Source of the DNA: Sugiyamaella lignohabitans
Taxonomy: Eukaryota > Ascomycota > Dipodascomycetes > Dipodascales > Trichomonascaceae
Assembly: GCF_001640025.1 (NCBI RefSeq)
Contig: NC_031672.1
Location: 3,038,001-3,102,000 of the forward strand
DNA length: 64,000 nucleotides
Reading direction: 5' to 3'
Shown here: positions 10,644 through 20,476 of the stretch, one piece after another
Numbering within the stretch: position 1 is the stretch's first letter
How the letters are laid out: each line of letters opens with the position of its first letter
Notes under the pieces: model-generated
The model's input: only the letters and a program-made list of their open reading frames with translations
What the model was told of the DNA's origin: nothing
Database searches by the model: none
Program-made: the position numbers and the translations under genes

Positions 10644-12209
10644 TTATAACTTGCCAGCGGCACGGCCCATGAGCCCGATGACGGCTTCGATGTTTTGGGC
10701 TTTTTGGGCGCAGCAGGGCACGATTTGGACGTCGAGGGTGCCGGGTGTCGAGTCTTGGAGAAGTGGGTGGGAAGAGAGGGTGTTGACTTTGTCGCGGAGC
10801 TGTGAGTATCGCAGTTCGGAGTCTGGTACGTCGGCTTTGGTGGCGATGACGAGGATGCTTTTGTTTTGGAGTCGCTTAGAGCCCATTTCGGTGAGCAGGA
10901 TTTCAAGGTCTGCTGACGGGTCGGGTCGGTCGAGAGCAACAACGAAAACAAGTCCTCCAGACCGCTCGACGTGACGTAGAAAGTCCAGTCCCATACCTTT
11001 ATTATCACTGGCTCCCTGGATGATTCCTGGAATATCGGCTACTGTAAATGACGGTTTAGAAATTCCAAGTGAAATGGTGCCGATAGTGGGGTTTAAAGTG
11101 GTGAATTCCCAGTGTCCGACTCGTGGTCGAGCTTGAGAAATAGCTCTTAGAAGTGTTGATTTGCCGGCGTTTGGTAAACCCACAAGACCCAGATCAGCGA
11201 GAAGTTTCAGTTCAAACAGAAAATATTCTTCAATTCCATATCGAGCTTTCTTTGCAAACTTCGGATTACGGATTTCCAGGGTCTGGAAATGCATGTTACC
11301 CATGCCGCCAGAACCACCTGCTAGGAGTCGAACAGGGTCAGCTGCTTTGTCGAGGTCGATTCCGTTGACTGGAATCCGGTCACATTCTAACTCTTTACGT
11401 CTGGTGAGAAGATCAAAAAATTTCACTTTAGAATTGAGTTTCTGGAAATAGTCTCGCGACTCGTAGTATTCATCTTCCCGTTCTTTGAAAATCCATCCTT
11501 CACCGTCGGCATAGTGTTCTCGATGCAGCTGAATAAACCTTTCCCGCTCAGCCGAATAATAATCCTCAAACATATCCACATCTACAAAAAGATCCTGACG
11601 GGGCAGTTTAGAGGTTATAGTGGTGAGTCCTAATGCTTCTCGCTCTGCTAACCTCTTAGCAGTCTCGACTTCATGTAGCTCCTTGACCAGTTTGGGTGCA
11701 GGAATCCACTTGATGACAGTACCTATTGGCACTTGAATAAGGATATTCTTGCCATTTTTACCAGACAGTTGGTCAGATCCTCCTGATTTGCCGGGTTCTG
11801 CTGTATAATGGTTGCGTAGTTTGTGAAGACTCGTCTCGCCTTCTACTGCTTGTACATAGATAGATCCACCTCTACCACCATCTCCACCGTCTGGAGGACC
11901 CTTTGCTCTTCCAGCTTCTCTCAGAAACGAAGCTTTGCCATCACCTCCTTTACCAGATGCAAGTTTTATGATTCTTAGATCAGCGAAATTGGTCTCCTGT
12001 TTATGTCGGTGTCGATATGAGTCTAATGAGTAAGGGATTTTATACTGGGCTTTCCGCAGCTCTGGTTCTTCAGGTGCCCAGTGATCTTGATAGAGTGTCG
12101 ACTGTTCTACCAGATCTTCTATGCCATATTTTGGAGTAGTCGAGGTAAATGATCTGAATTCCTGTCGAGCGTATCGATACAGGTATCTGCTTTTAGGTAA
12201 TGCGAACAT
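10644..12209 (-). CDS. MTG2: Mitochondrial ribosome-assembly GTPase, Obg family
   Basis: The 521-residue product is an Obg/CgtA-type GTPase; the yeast member Mtg2 acts at the mitochondrial inner membrane in large-subunit assembly. After a basic N-terminus (LPKSRYLYRYARQEFRSF) comes the glycine-rich Obg fold, with GDGKASFLREAGRAKGPPDGG at about residues 90-115, interrupted by a longer fungal insertion. The G domain has the P-loop GLPNAGKS near residue 345, DIPG near 391 and the TKAD guanine-specificity motif near 457. The ATG gives a plausible mitochondrial presequence. It is divergent from ARP8, with a 528 bp shared upstream region, and converges on the cyclin gene. Confidence 0.93.
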   Translation of the reverse strand: MFALPKSRYLYRYARQEFRSFTSTTPKYGIEDLVEQSTLYQDHWAPEEPELRKAQYKIPYSLDSYRHRHKQETNFADLRIIKLASGKGGDGKASFLREAGRAKGPPDGGDGGRGGSIYVQAVEGETSLHKLRNHYTAEPGKSGGSDQLSGKNGKNILIQVPIGTVIKWIPAPKLVKELHEVETAKRLAEREALGLTTITSKLPRQDLFVDVDMFEDYYSAERERFIQLHREHYADGEGWIFKEREDEYYESRDYFQKLNSKVKFFDLLTRRKELECDRIPVNGIDLDKAADPVRLLAGGSGGMGNMHFQTLEIRNPKFAKKARYGIEEYFLFELKLLADLGLVGLPNAGKSTLLRAISQARPRVGHWEFTTLNPTIGTISLGISKPSFTVADIPGIIQGASDNKGMGLDFLRHVERSGGLVFVVALDRPDPSADLEILLTEMGSKRLQNKSILVIATKADVPDSELRYSQLRDKVNTLSSHPLLQDSTPGTLDVQIVPCCAQKAQNIEAVIGLMGRAAGKL

Positions 12210-12737
12210 GAATGCCGGTGGTTGAGATTAATGGGGAGATATGTAAGAAATTTTCAAGAAATTCAAGAAATTCAAGAAATCCAAGAAATGCAAAAAAACC
12301 AAGAACCTAACGGGAAGAAATTAACTCAAGTAAAGTGTTTGTATGTAAAATGAATGTCAATGCCAGATTTAAATCGATAAATAATGTTTGCAGGGTTAAA
12401 TCCCTCTATGAAAATGAAATGTGCCTGCTTTTTTGCTTGTCTATGTACAGTACTGTATCCTACCAGTTATTATGTTTCTATCAGAGTGTCAGATAAAATG
12501 TCGGATCCATTAATGATAAATATTGCCACTAGAGAGTCACAGTGATCTCTTGCGAAATATATTTATGTACCTTGGTTGATCTACATCTCCCTGCAGATGG
12601 AAGAGTGAAAAATTAAGCCTCGCGAGCCGCGCGTTCTGCCATGTTCCCATACAGGAAGACATCGAACCGGTCGATAATTCACCGTAGAAAGACAGCCAGT
12701 CAGCTTGCGAAGCTGATCCATTTGGAAACCAATTACA
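12210..12737. promoter_or_regulatory. Divergent intergenic region between MTG2 and ARP8
   Basis: This 528 bp interval must hold both promoters. Near the MTG2 side is a 9 bp tandem array (separate entry). The ARP8-proximal part is unremarkable. No palindrome element is present. Confidence 0.45.
12246..12290. repeat. Tandem TTCAAGAAA array upstream of MTG2
   Basis: Three near-perfect 9 bp units plus flanking variants. Each contains TTC-nn-GAA, the tail-to-tail half of a heat-shock element, but spacing between successive units is one base short of the canonical pattern. It is a simple repeat that might act as an HSF site; this is untested. Confidence 0.6.
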
Positions 12738-15476
12738 ATGGGTGACGTGAAAATGGAAGAACCTCCGTCCAGTCCTCCTAGGAGAGACGAAGATAGTCCG
12801 GTCATTGAGCCAGAATCTGGAGATATTGAAGTTGACGGTGATGTTGATGTGGATGGTGATGCCGACGCTGACGGTGATGGCGAGGCCGACGCTGATGGCG
12901 ATATTGGTGGCGATGCTGACGGTGATGCTGATGCTGATGCTGATGCCAATGTTGATGCTGTTGCTGATGCTGATGCTGATGCTGAAACTGGTAGTAGTGC
13001 TCATACAAAGCCAGTTGGTAAGAAATCATCGGGGTCAGGTAAAGGCAGCTCTACTAAAAGCAAAGCTGGCGGTGCTACAAATGCTACGACAGGAACTCCA
13101 GCCAAGCGAAGTCATCATAAAAGTAAAAATAAGACCGCGGCATCGTCAAGTTCTGCTGGAAGTGCTGGAGCTACTGGTGATCCAGGAACTCCTGTAGACC
13201 CGAATAAACCCAAACGAGGTGGGTCAAAACCAATTCTAAAAAGCAGTGGCATTGCCAGAATTGACAATAATCTCAAACCGACATTGTTTTCTATCCCTAC
13301 AGCTATAAATCAGAAGAATTACTATACAGATTATCTTAAACGAGACGACCAAATATTTTTCAACCGCCAGTGGGCAGAACAACAGAAAAGTATCAAGGAA
13401 AAAGAGGCCAAGGAAAAGGAATTAAAGGCGGAAAAGAAAGCGGCAATTAAATTAAAATTAGAAGAAAGCGGTGCTACTGATAATCTGGATGAGGATGAAA
13501 TTGATGATGAAGAGGACGAAGACGACTCAGAGGAAGAAAAAGAAGAACTTGCTGCCGGTGCCAGAACTTTGGTGGTGCATTTTGGATCCAGAAACCTGCG
13601 TCTTGGACTGGCTTCGCAAGTATATCCAAAAACAGTTCCCAATGTGATAGCTCACCGACAGTCATATCATACCAATGGCACGTCTAATGGCCAATCGTCA
13701 GCAAAAGGTACGGATAAACAAGACAATGATGTTATGGATGTTGATGACGAAGACGAGAACGAAGACGAAGAGCCAGTTGGAACTATAGGTTTGCTATCAG
13801 ATGCGTTTAAAAAGTCTGGCAATGTTGTCCGAAAGGATCTTAAAGAGCGAATGAGATACTATAAACGAAGGATTATCCCGAATTCTCATGATCTCGTTGT
13901 AGGGTTCAATGGTCGTCAGCACCCAGAAGTGATCCCTGAGCACAATGATGTCCAAAGAGAAGAATGGACTGATGTACAAGAACTAGGTACTCCTTCGTAT
14001 ATCATTGGAGAAGCTGCATTAAGGATTCCACCTAAATCCGACCCAAAATACAAACTGTTTTGGCCCATCCGCCACGGTTCGTTCAATGAACAAGACTATA
14101 CTTCACCACAGCAAGTGTTAGGAGATCTGGCTATTATTTTGGTAGAGTCACTGGAAAAAGAGCTGGAAATATCCACAAGCCAGTTTCAAAATTATAACGT
14201 GGTCATCATCGTACCCGATCTGTATGAACGAACATACGTGACAAATTTGATTGAGCTTTTCCTAGATATGAACTTTGCCAAAGTATGTGTTCAGCAGGAA
14301 GCAATCGCGACCACATTCGGTGCTGGTATCTCTAGTGCTTGTATCATCGATGTCGGGGCACAAAAAACATCGATTACTTGTGTGGAGGAGGGTATGTGTA
14401 TTCCAGACAGTCGAGTCAATTTGAAATTCGGAGGTGATGATGTTACTCTTGCGTTCATCAAGTACCTTTTGGAATCCAAATTTCCCTATAAAACTATTGA
14501 CGTGCACAGGAACCCCTATGATTGGGAGCTCGCCAACGAACTAAAGCATAAGTTCGTCACTGCCAACGATGCCGATGTTGCTATCCAGCTATATTCGTTC
14601 TATCAACGAGCACCAGAACAGCCTACTCACAAGTACGATTTTAAAACATTTGACGAAGTCATGATTTCAACATTGGGTCTGTTCTATCCTCAGTCCTTTG
14701 ATCAGGAAGGTAAGCTAGACTCCAAGTTCACACTGTTCCCACGATCATTGGATGTTTACGATGGCAAGAACAATGAACCTCTGTCTGATGCACAAATCAA
14801 TATCTGCAAGAAGACCCTTGCCGTTTGGGGACTTTCATATGCCAAAGAATTAGCCAAAGAACAAGAAAAACAGACTGCTGCTAGCGCTGTTGCCCTATCT
14901 GCTGTTAATGGCAAGTTAAACGGCAGTAATGTCGGTGCTTCTGGAGTTTCAACTCCTCTTCCAAGTTCTGCTCCAGGAACTCCTGCTCCTGAAGGTGCTA
15001 AACAGACAGCCAATGCGGCATCAACGACCCATCTTTCTGCTGCACAGGTCCAACAAAACAACCAATTCCAAGCAGCCGAAACAATTGACCCTCACGAGGT
15101 TCCTTCTATCGGGCTCGATCATGCTATCATTGAATCTATCACCCAGGCCGCCAAATCTTCCTCTTCCAAACAATCATTTTACGAAAGTCTCATGATCGTT
15201 GGAGGTGGGGCTAGCAAAATATCTGGCTTCGATAGTCTGCTCATCGACCGTGTAGGCATGTGGAGAAATCATGGCGACGAAGATGTAGACGAAGAGACTC
15301 AGGGTGATATTGCTATCATGCCCGTCCCTAGAGAAATGGACCCTTCACTCATCTGCTGGAAGGGAGGAAGTGTACTCGCCAAACTCAAAATCGTCAATGA
15401 GCTCTGGATCTCCCAGCAGGACTGGTCACTAATGGGCTCTCGTACCCTGCAGTACAAATCCTTGTTTCCCTTCTAA
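12738..15476 (+). CDS. ARP8: Actin-related protein 8, INO80 chromatin-remodelling subunit
   Basis: The 912-residue product matches the size of fungal Arp8 (yeast 881). Arp8 binds nucleosomes and extranucleosomal DNA within the INO80 Arp8 module. The actin fold begins near residue 275 with TLVVHFGSRNLRLGLASQ and includes the characteristic IRHGSFN segment, SACIIDVGAQKTSITCVEEG (phosphate-2 region) and near the end VGGGASKISGFDSLL with PSLICWKGGSVLAKL. A Ser/Ala/Pro-rich insertion lies at about 715-790. The N-terminus has an Asp/Ala/Gly repeat tract (about residues 30-80), encoded by GATGCN-type repeats, then a basic Ser/Lys region and two acidic stretches. The ATG is the first in frame and close to the divergent promoter. 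It converges on the DnaJ gene. Confidence 0.95.
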   Translation: MGDVKMEEPPSSPPRRDEDSPVIEPESGDIEVDGDVDVDGDADADGDGEADADGDIGGDADGDADADADANVDAVADADADAETGSSAHTKPVGKKSSGSGKGSSTKSKAGGATNATTGTPAKRSHHKSKNKTAASSSSAGSAGATGDPGTPVDPNKPKRGGSKPILKSSGIARIDNNLKPTLFSIPTAINQKNYYTDYLKRDDQIFFNRQWAEQQKSIKEKEAKEKELKAEKKAAIKLKLEESGATDNLDEDEIDDEEDEDDSEEEKEELAAGARTLVVHFGSRNLRLGLASQVYPKTVPNVIAHRQSYHTNGTSNGQSSAKGTDKQDNDVMDVDDEDENEDEEPVGTIGLLSDAFKKSGNVVRKDLKERMRYYKRRIIPNSHDLVVGFNGRQHPEVIPEHNDVQREEWTDVQELGTPSYIIGEAALRIPPKSDPKYKLFWPIRHGSFNEQDYTSPQQVLGDLAIILVESLEKELEISTSQFQNYNVVIIVPDLYERTYVTNLIELFLDMNFAKVCVQQEAIATTFGAGISSACIIDVGAQKTSITCVEEGMCIPDSRVNLKFGGDDVTLAFIKYLLESKFPYKTIDVHRNPYDWELANELKHKFVTANDADVAIQLYSFYQRAPEQPTHKYDFKTFDEVMISTLGLFYPQSFDQEGKLDSKFTLFPRSLDVYDGKNNEPLSDAQINICKKTLAVWGLSYAKELAKEQEKQTAASAVALSAVNGKLNGSNVGASGVSTPLPSSAPGTPAPEGAKQTANAASTTHLSAAQVQQNNQFQAAETIDPHEVPSIGLDHAIIESITQAAKSSSSKQSFYESLMIVGGGASKISGFDSLLIDRVGMWRNHGDEDVDEETQGDIAIMPVPREMDPSLICWKGGSVLAKLKIVNELWISQQDWSLMGSRTLQYKSLFPF

Positions 15477-15533
15477 TATATATTTATTTTTATGTTTCCT
15501 GCTTCATTCTCTGTGTTGGTCTCTGCCTCCGGC

Positions 15534-15584
15534 GGCTGGGGCTCTGCCCCAGACCCCGTGGCTCCTCTCGCTGCGCTCGAGTCG
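15534..15584 (+). repeat. GC palindrome, single left arm between ARP8 and the DnaJ gene (locus 9)
   Basis: A single arm with core loop TCT, ending in the CTCGAGTCG module. It starts 58 bp after the ARP8 stop, so it probably lies in the ARP8 3' UTR in TGCC-first orientation. Confidence 0.9.
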
Positions 15585-15659
15585 TTTTATCTGTAGTCCC
15601 GGCATTTCATGGCATTCTATTGACTTTCTTGTTCAAATCATTTCATTATTAAATTAGTA

Positions 15660-16538
15660 TTAGTTCTTGCTCTTCTTCTTCTTCTTTTTAGGCTCATCTG
15701 CATACTTTGCTTCGAGTTGGTTTATGAGACTGGAGAACTTGTCCTGGTGACGTGATTTTATGAGCAATGCTAATGCATCTTCGTCTGAATTGGCTTTGGC
15801 TCTTGCTTTGTTCAGACCCAGCTCCTCTGCTAGCTCTTCAGCCTCTTGGGCTTCTTTTGTTGCAGCCAGTCTGCGCTTTTTCTTGCTGGTAGCACTTTCC
15901 TTTGTAAATTTGGAGTACGCAGGGACAACTTTTTCATCGATTGCCTTTTGAATGATTCCACGAATTCTCTCCTCGTCTTCGAGGACATCGCTGTGAATGA
16001 CGTTTTCAAAAATAAACTCCATGTCTCCCTTGCCTTCTTTGTAGTACTTGAGAATGTCCTGCTCTTCCTCTCCACTCTCTCTATATTCCTTCTTATCTTG
16101 TTCAATCAGTTCCTTGGACACTTCTGCTTTACACAGGTCAGAAAATAGATCCCTGAAGCTGGCTTCTGACTCCACCTCACTCAAGCTTCCAGTGCGATCA
16201 TACACCTTCCGTCGCTCAGCATCGCTTAGTACGCTGTATGCAAACGCGACTTTCTGGAACTCGGTGTGAAATATCGCCTTTTCTTCCTCGTTTGTAGCCT
16301 TATCTGGATGTGTGGTGAGTGCCTTTCTTCTGTATGCTTTCTTAATATCTTGTTCTGTAATCTCTTTCGACTTGGACTGATCCAATCCCAAAACCTCATA
16401 AGGATTGATCTCTTCATTTACTAATTCGTCAAACTGTTCTTCTTCCTCATCTTCGATTTCTTTGGTCTCTGGTTTGCTCTTTTCAGCAGGCTTTGCTTTC
16501 TTGAGCTCTTCCTTCTTGGTATTTTTATTCTTTGCCAT
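15660..16538 (-). CDS. DNAJC9-like J-domain protein
   Basis: The 292-residue product has a lysine/acidic N-terminus (residues 1-45), a J domain at about 46-112 (NPYEVLGLDQ, HPD at 77-79, FAYSVLSDAERRKVYDR) and a charged, helical C-terminal half ending in poly-lysine. This architecture, including the block DLFSDLCKAEV shortly after the J domain, matches DNAJC9. In animals that protein is a histone H3-H4 co-chaperone recruiting Hsp70; that role here is inferred from the family. There is no signal peptide or membrane span, so it is probably nuclear or cytosolic. Upstream lie an ACGCGT box and a CACGTG box, fitting S-phase-linked expression. Confidence 0.82.
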   Translation of the reverse strand: MAKNKNTKKEELKKAKPAEKSKPETKEIEDEEEEQFDELVNEEINPYEVLGLDQSKSKEITEQDIKKAYRRKALTTHPDKATNEEEKAIFHTEFQKVAFAYSVLSDAERRKVYDRTGSLSEVESEASFRDLFSDLCKAEVSKELIEQDKKEYRESGEEEQDILKYYKEGKGDMEFIFENVIHSDVLEDEERIRGIIQKAIDEKVVPAYSKFTKESATSKKKRRLAATKEAQEAEELAEELGLNKARAKANSDEDALALLIKSRHQDKFSSLINQLEAKYADEPKKKKKKSKN

Positions 16539-16568
16539 TTTTGGTATTTTGATAGAGTGAGGAACGAA

Positions 16569-16617
16569 ACGCGTCTTCTAGATCTCGCTGCAGGTTTTAA
16601 TTAACGAAGATCACGTG
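16569..16617. promoter_or_regulatory. MCB-like ACGCGT and CACGTG boxes upstream of the DnaJ gene
   Basis: ACGCGT at 16569-16574 is the MluI cell-cycle box recognised by MBF in yeasts. CACGTG at 16612-16617 is a bHLH (Cbf1/Pho4-type) site. They lie 31-79 bp upstream of the ATG. Function is inferred from motif identity only. Confidence 0.4.
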
Positions 16618-17227
16618 AAGCTCTCTCGCTTTCTTGTTAATATATATATATATACAATTGTTTGGTTGTTTATTCTGGTTTATTTATTTATTGTCTTATA
16701 TAGGAATACACCTGATAAAAATCTGATGGTAACTGATATTACATCACTAGACCTATTTCTTTCTAGTTGAATTAAAGAAACTATCCCGAGATCTGGCATT
16801 TTGAGCGATAGTTTTCTCTGCTGTGTGTTCTTTTAAAAATTTTCAAAATTTTCAGGTGTTAGTGACTCTTATAAAGCCTGGTTCGTTCCGAATAACACTG
16901 TATAAACTCTTCCAGGTGGTTTTGACCGACATCATATTAGATCATAATATAATAATAATAATAATCAATATTAAAGTCCTAACACAATTATACAACAACA
17001 TTAAAATATTACTATACTCTCATATGATAGTAGGACTATTCTACTCTTGGCCCCCTACGGGCTATACCTTCGTGTTGGTTTCAACATGTGCGCTAGATAG
17101 GCCGGATTCCCCAGAACCTCCCTTTCCGAGCAGTGGAAAACCTGAACACCTTTGAGTAACCTTAGTATTTACTCCAGTGGTCAGGGGAAACCGCTGCTAG
17201 CTAATTCTCCTCAGAGAACGTGCTATC

Positions 17228-20200
17228 TTAGCTTAAAAGTGACGGATTCGCCTTAAGGAAGGAGGCGACCGCTTTGAGACCCTTTCGGGTATCAAGAAGA
17301 GATGGTAGATCCAGTTCACGGGATGCGTCGCGGAGGATCGGTCGATGTTGTTCAGTAAGTGGACAGTCTCGGAGGATATGCTCCACCGTTTCTTCAACTC
17401 CACATCGGCAATCATATCTACGATTACTGATTCGAAATCTCTGAAAGAACGAGCCCATTGCACCCATACCCGTTCTTAACTGAACCAACTTGCTTAGTTC
17501 TCCTCGCGGACTTTCATAAAGAAAAGGTCGCAGTGCATTCGCGTGCTTTGTAGAGTAGAGCCGGGGAGCTGTGAAGGACCGGTAAAAAGCTCCTTTCGGC
17601 GACTGAGTGTACTCTATCTCCCATTTTTGGTAGCATTGTGATCTAATTTCCTTGCGTATAGATTTCTTCTGGCTGCTTGCCTTAGATATGGCTTCACTGT
17701 CTCTGGAAGCCCAGGGGGGTTTCCAAAGTCTGTACCTGTCCTTTTTGATGTCCGTAACTTCAACTGTCCTATACAATTCATCCAATCGGTCACCCAACAT
17801 GGTTCCAGAGTATAGCTTTCTAGCTCGAATACGGTGGGGGTTATACCTATGAAGGTCACGATGGAGTCGTACTAAATAATATTGTTCAGTTTCCAGCATT
17901 CTATGCTCAACAGGGGGGATTTCCGCGTCTCGGTGAAGGCTGACGATGGCCGTTGGTTTGTAGGCCCCTAAGATACTTCGGAGAGCTGCATTTTGGATCC
18001 TTTGGATAGCATCCTTTAATCCTTTTCTGATTCGATTGTACCAAATTGGACTGGCATACTCGAGTATAGACCTAACACAGCTTTTGTAGAGGCATCTCAT
18101 GGTAGCGCCAGTTACTCCTCGAGTAACTCCTCCCAAGCGACGAATGACATTTAACGCTGACTGGCCTTTGTTGATTACTGATTTAGCGTGCTCTTCGAAC
18201 TTAAGTTGGCGGTCTATAGTGACTCCCAATAACTTTAGGGAGCTAGTTGCTTGAATTCTCTCCCCCGTGGGGAGTATGAGCCGCCTACACCCCTTTGGAG
18301 TTACACGTTTTGCAATGTGCATGAATCCCAGCTTCTCGCCGTAGTCAATGAACGCATGTGCTGAAGTTGCCCATTCATGGCATCGAGCTAAGATATTGCT
18401 CAGCTTGGCCGTGTTTTCTGCGTATCTAGTGCTCGATACATAGATGGTGATATCGTCGATGAATCCAATGACTTTGCCGCCCATGCTTTTGATCAACGGA
18501 TATAGCGGGCTCGTGTATATCAAGAATAGTAGTGGGGATATGGGCGAGCCCTGAGGAATACCCGTTGCTATTCTACGCTCTTTAGTACGCTTCCCATCAA
18601 TCACCAGGCTTGTTCGTCTTCCTCTCATAAATTGGTAAACCCAGTTCTGCACTGCTGTAGGTAGCCCCATTCCCCCCATAGTGTTGAGGAGCGTGTCCCG
18701 GTGGACGTGATCAAAAGCTCCTTTGATATCTATGGCAAGGACTGAAGTAACCTGATCCCGCTTCATTCGTTTTTCAGCGTGATGCACAAGCTTGTGGGCT
18801 GCTTCCACTGCGGAGTAGCCATGACGACCACCATACTGATCTACTGGCAGCATTCCACTGGTTAGAGCTGTCAGTCGACGTTGCATAATCTTCTCCAGAA
18901 CTTTGCCTAATGTACTCAGTAGTGTAATCGGCCGGTAGGACCGCGCCAATGCAGGATCTCGCTTTCGTTTGGGAATAACGACAGTGATTCCTTCTCGAAA
19001 GCATTTTGGATGATAGCCAACTCTAACACAGTACTGTAGAAGGCCCTTCAGCAGTTTACGGAAGCGTATCACTGCCCACGCTCGTTTGATAGCGACTGTT
19101 TTGACTCCATCGGGCCCGGGAGCCTTGTTGGGCGCTTGATCGCGTATGGCGTCTTCGATTTCTTGCATACGTAGGCTCTTCCATTGGCCGGTTTTGACCA
19201 CTTTGAGCAATCTTCTCGTCGAGGGCTTGACCTGCGGAAACAAACCCCGATAAAGTTCCTCTTCCTGCTCTTCAAATGTTTGAGCCAATTCGCCGGTTTC
19301 CAACCGGAGGGCGGGCATTATCGGTACTGGTTCGCGAGGTTTGATCATCTTAAGTGCGTCATAAATGTCGGTTCCACGACATGAGGCGAGGTATGAGTTC
19401 CAGGTGTTGGTCTTGGCCTCTAGAATCTTAGAGGCATACTCCTCGTTAGCTTGCTGCCGCAGCCTTCTATTCTCCTCAGTGGGCTGACTGCGTGCTCGTC
19501 TTCGAGCTCTAACAGCGTCGCGCTTGGCCTGTCGTAATTCAGGTGTCCACCACCTCTTGCTCCTAGGAACAATCTTCAATTTTGGCACCGCCTCATCCAA
19601 ACAATCACAGAGCAATCCAATAAGCTGTGTGGCGTATCTGTCTGCGACTTTGTGTGTGGATTTTCGATTGCTGTAGCCCCGGAGTTTCTTGGGAATGGTT
19701 ATCAGAGCCGCTCGGGAGTCCAAAACCTTCTCGAACTTTTCCCAATCAGCCCGCTTATAATTGTACCTTCCACCATAGGTTTGAAGCAACTCAATGTCTA
19801 ATGGATTGGTGTCGATCCTCCATTTCTGAAGGTAATGGTCTGAGCCTACATCTTCACTCTTCTCTGGCGTGATGGTTATGTTTGGGGTTGCGAATGTTAA
19901 ATCGATCGTATTGCCAAAAATATGAGTTGGAACATTCGGCACCGTAGCTAGTAGGAGTCCATTGTCGTTAACCCAATCTGCCCAGCTGTTTGCCTCTCTG
20001 GTGACTTGCTCAGTGCTCTGCCACATAGGATGATGAAGATTAAAATCTCCTGCGATAATAATGAGTTCTGGAATTTGAGGGAGTAAAGTCTTGTAATATT
20101 CCACGGGGTGGATATCTTCGCTCATGCGGTTGTATATGTTAGTGATATAAAGTTGACCAAGTTGGATAGTAACCACATTCTCGGTGGTGAGTTCCCCCAC

Positions 20201-20476
20201 CATTTTCAGTTGAGACTGGCCGTATATTCTCTTGTTGATATAAGTTATTGCGTTGATTCTCCCTGTCTGGGACTGTGTGTGGACGGCTACCCAAGCGCTA
20301 TGTTGGATCGGGTGCTGTCCCAGGTTGAGACCCGGCTCCTGGAGTAGAAGTAGGTCGAAGTCTGCAAACATGTCCTGGACGTGGTGTGTTACCGATATTT
20401 GCTTTTGGCAGTTCAGCTGGGCTACTCGCAAAGGAGCGGTCAGCTTATTGTCGCTCAACTTCGTTCTCTGATTCAT
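17228..20476 (-). CDS. LINE ORF2: endonuclease-reverse transcriptase
   Basis: From the ATG at 20476 the product is 1082 residues (the open frame reaches further, to 20641). An apurinic-like endonuclease domain comes first: LNCQKQ, LLLQEPGLN, AGDFNLHHP and GSDHY supply the catalytic Asn, Glu, Asp/Asn and Asp/His. The reverse transcriptase follows, with YRPITLLSTLGKVLEK, AIDIKGAFDHV, GIPQGSPISPLLF and the catalytic box FIDD in place of the usual FADD. No obvious RNase H domain is seen. Near the C-terminus CRCGVEETVEHILRDCP forms the CCHC-type motif typical of this class. The start at 20476 gives a 32 bp overlap with the ORF1 end in another frame, pointing to reinitiation or frameshifting. The protein is predicted to nick target DNA and prime reverse transcription there. 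Confidence 0.93.
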   Translation of the reverse strand: MNQRTKLSDNKLTAPLRVAQLNCQKQISVTHHVQDMFADFDLLLLQEPGLNLGQHPIQHSAWVAVHTQSQTGRINAITYINKRIYGQSQLKMVGELTTENVVTIQLGQLYITNIYNRMSEDIHPVEYYKTLLPQIPELIIIAGDFNLHHPMWQSTEQVTREANSWADWVNDNGLLLATVPNVPTHIFGNTIDLTFATPNITITPEKSEDVGSDHYLQKWRIDTNPLDIELLQTYGGRYNYKRADWEKFEKVLDSRAALITIPKKLRGYSNRKSTHKVADRYATQLIGLLCDCLDEAVPKLKIVPRSKRWWTPELRQAKRDAVRARRRARSQPTEENRRLRQQANEEYASKILEAKTNTWNSYLASCRGTDIYDALKMIKPREPVPIMPALRLETGELAQTFEEQEEELYRGLFPQVKPSTRRLLKVVKTGQWKSLRMQEIEDAIRDQAPNKAPGPDGVKTVAIKRAWAVIRFRKLLKGLLQYCVRVGYHPKCFREGITVVIPKRKRDPALARSYRPITLLSTLGKVLEKIMQRRLTALTSGMLPVDQYGGRHGYSAVEAAHKLVHHAEKRMKRDQVTSVLAIDIKGAFDHVHRDTLLNTMGGMGLPTAVQNWVYQFMRGRRTSLVIDGKRTKERRIATGIPQGSPISPLLFLIYTSPLYPLIKSMGGKVIGFIDDITIYVSSTRYAENTAKLSNILARCHEWATSAHAFIDYGEKLGFMHIAKRVTPKGCRRLILPTGERIQATSSLKLLGVTIDRQLKFEEHAKSVINKGQSALNVIRRLGGVTRGVTGATMRCLYKSCVRSILEYASPIWYNRIRKGLKDAIQRIQNAALRSILGAYKPTAIVSLHRDAEIPPVEHRMLETEQYYLVRLHRDLHRYNPHRIRARKLYSGTMLGDRLDELYRTVEVTDIKKDRYRLWKPPWASRDSEAISKASSQKKSIRKEIRSQCYQKWEIEYTQSPKGAFYRSFTAPRLYSTKHANALRPFLYESPRGELSKLVQLRTGMGAMGSFFQRFRISNRRYDCRCGVEETVEHILRDCPLTEQHRPILRDASRELDLPSLLDTRKGLKAVASFLKANPSLLS

